DNA of 64,000 bases from Limnephilus marmoratus (taxonomy: Eukaryota > Arthropoda > Insecta > Trichoptera > Limnephilidae). Under the pieces are notes generated by a model, which saw nothing but the letters and a program-made list of their open reading frames with translations, searched no databases and was not told the origin of the DNA. The stretch spans positions 52,994,727-53,058,726 of the forward strand of contig OU862917.1 of NCBI GenBank assembly GCA_917880885.1, in the 5' to 3' direction. This document shows positions 63,786 through 64,000 of this stretch, in pieces; position 1 is the first letter of the stretch, and every line of letters starts with the position of its first letter. The translations under genes were made by a program, and so were the position numbers.

Positions 63786-64000
63786 ACTATTATTATTTAA
63801 TCTATGAAAACAGTTTATTATAAACAAGTTCTGCTATGTAATTATAATTACACGTGACAGCTTTTTCGCCCTCTGAAGGTATTATCTAACTGTGGTTGTA
63901 CCAATTACAAATGATGTATTTACATATATCATATCTAGACAGGTACTTATGATGAAAAATGAATGGATTGTGATTTTGTTACCTACTCCCTTATTAATTT
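63786..64000. other. unassigned A+T-rich DNA
   Basis: Nothing recognised. Confidence 0.45.

Noticed and set aside
1..64000. A new multi-gene defence, biosynthetic or signalling system
   Set aside because: No clustered host genes. All recognisable proteins are retroelement enzymes, mostly broken.

Overview
This window looks like repeat-dense, non-coding insect DNA. It is A+T-rich, has no bacterial-style operons, and carries nested non-LTR retrotransposons, Penelope-like elements, Helitrons, hAT and PIF/Harbinger-type MITEs, SINEs and minisatellites. Several families resemble ones I associate with Lepidoptera: Helitrons beginning TCCTACTAATATTATAAA and ending CTAG|T, and an element ending GAGAACCTCCTCC...GAAGTCG. 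Other insects carry related repeats, so the order is only a guess. I recognise no complete host protein-coding gene. The only gene-like signals are two CpG-rich islands: 3.9-4.3 kb, with a minus-strand splice donor, and 43.0-43.7 kb, with a plus-strand initiator and correctly spaced DPE. These may be first exons or promoters whose remaining exons lie elsewhere.

Layout. 0-10 kb: a hAT foldback MITE, a Harbinger-type MITE, a foldback carrying a tRNA-like sequence, a 153-bp-arm foldback and a tRNA SINE. 10-24 kb: minisatellites, Harbinger MITEs, a complete Helitron, and many copies of an abundant short retroposon here called rA (about 450 bp, or about 340 bp when internally deleted). 24.8-29.5 kb: an almost full-length two-ORF LINE, its ORF2 split by one frameshift in an A6 run. 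29.7-35 kb: a perfect 200-bp inverted repeat of Penelope-type termini, a second tRNA-like foldback, and Helitrons. 35.1-36.8 kb: a hAT element with a perfect 8-bp target duplication that hosts a Harbinger MITE and a Helitron. 37-43 kb: RTE-type LINE ends and a 29-bp minisatellite. 45-47.6 kb: a diverged satellite broken by a Penelope terminus, then an internally deleted Penelope-like element that keeps its GIY-YIG domain. 48-64 kb: LINE tails, SINEs, a LINE/hAT/LINE nest, an array built from the rA terminus, and a Penelope foldback.

The most interesting shared signal is a hammerhead-like RNA motif at about ten Penelope-type termini, with paired arms that change in compensation between subfamilies. 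Hammerhead ribozymes are known from Penelope-like elements. All the copies here carry one extra nucleotide next to the canonical core, so activity is uncertain. I found no new multi-gene system: the genes present are retroelement genes, mostly broken, and they do not form a pathway.
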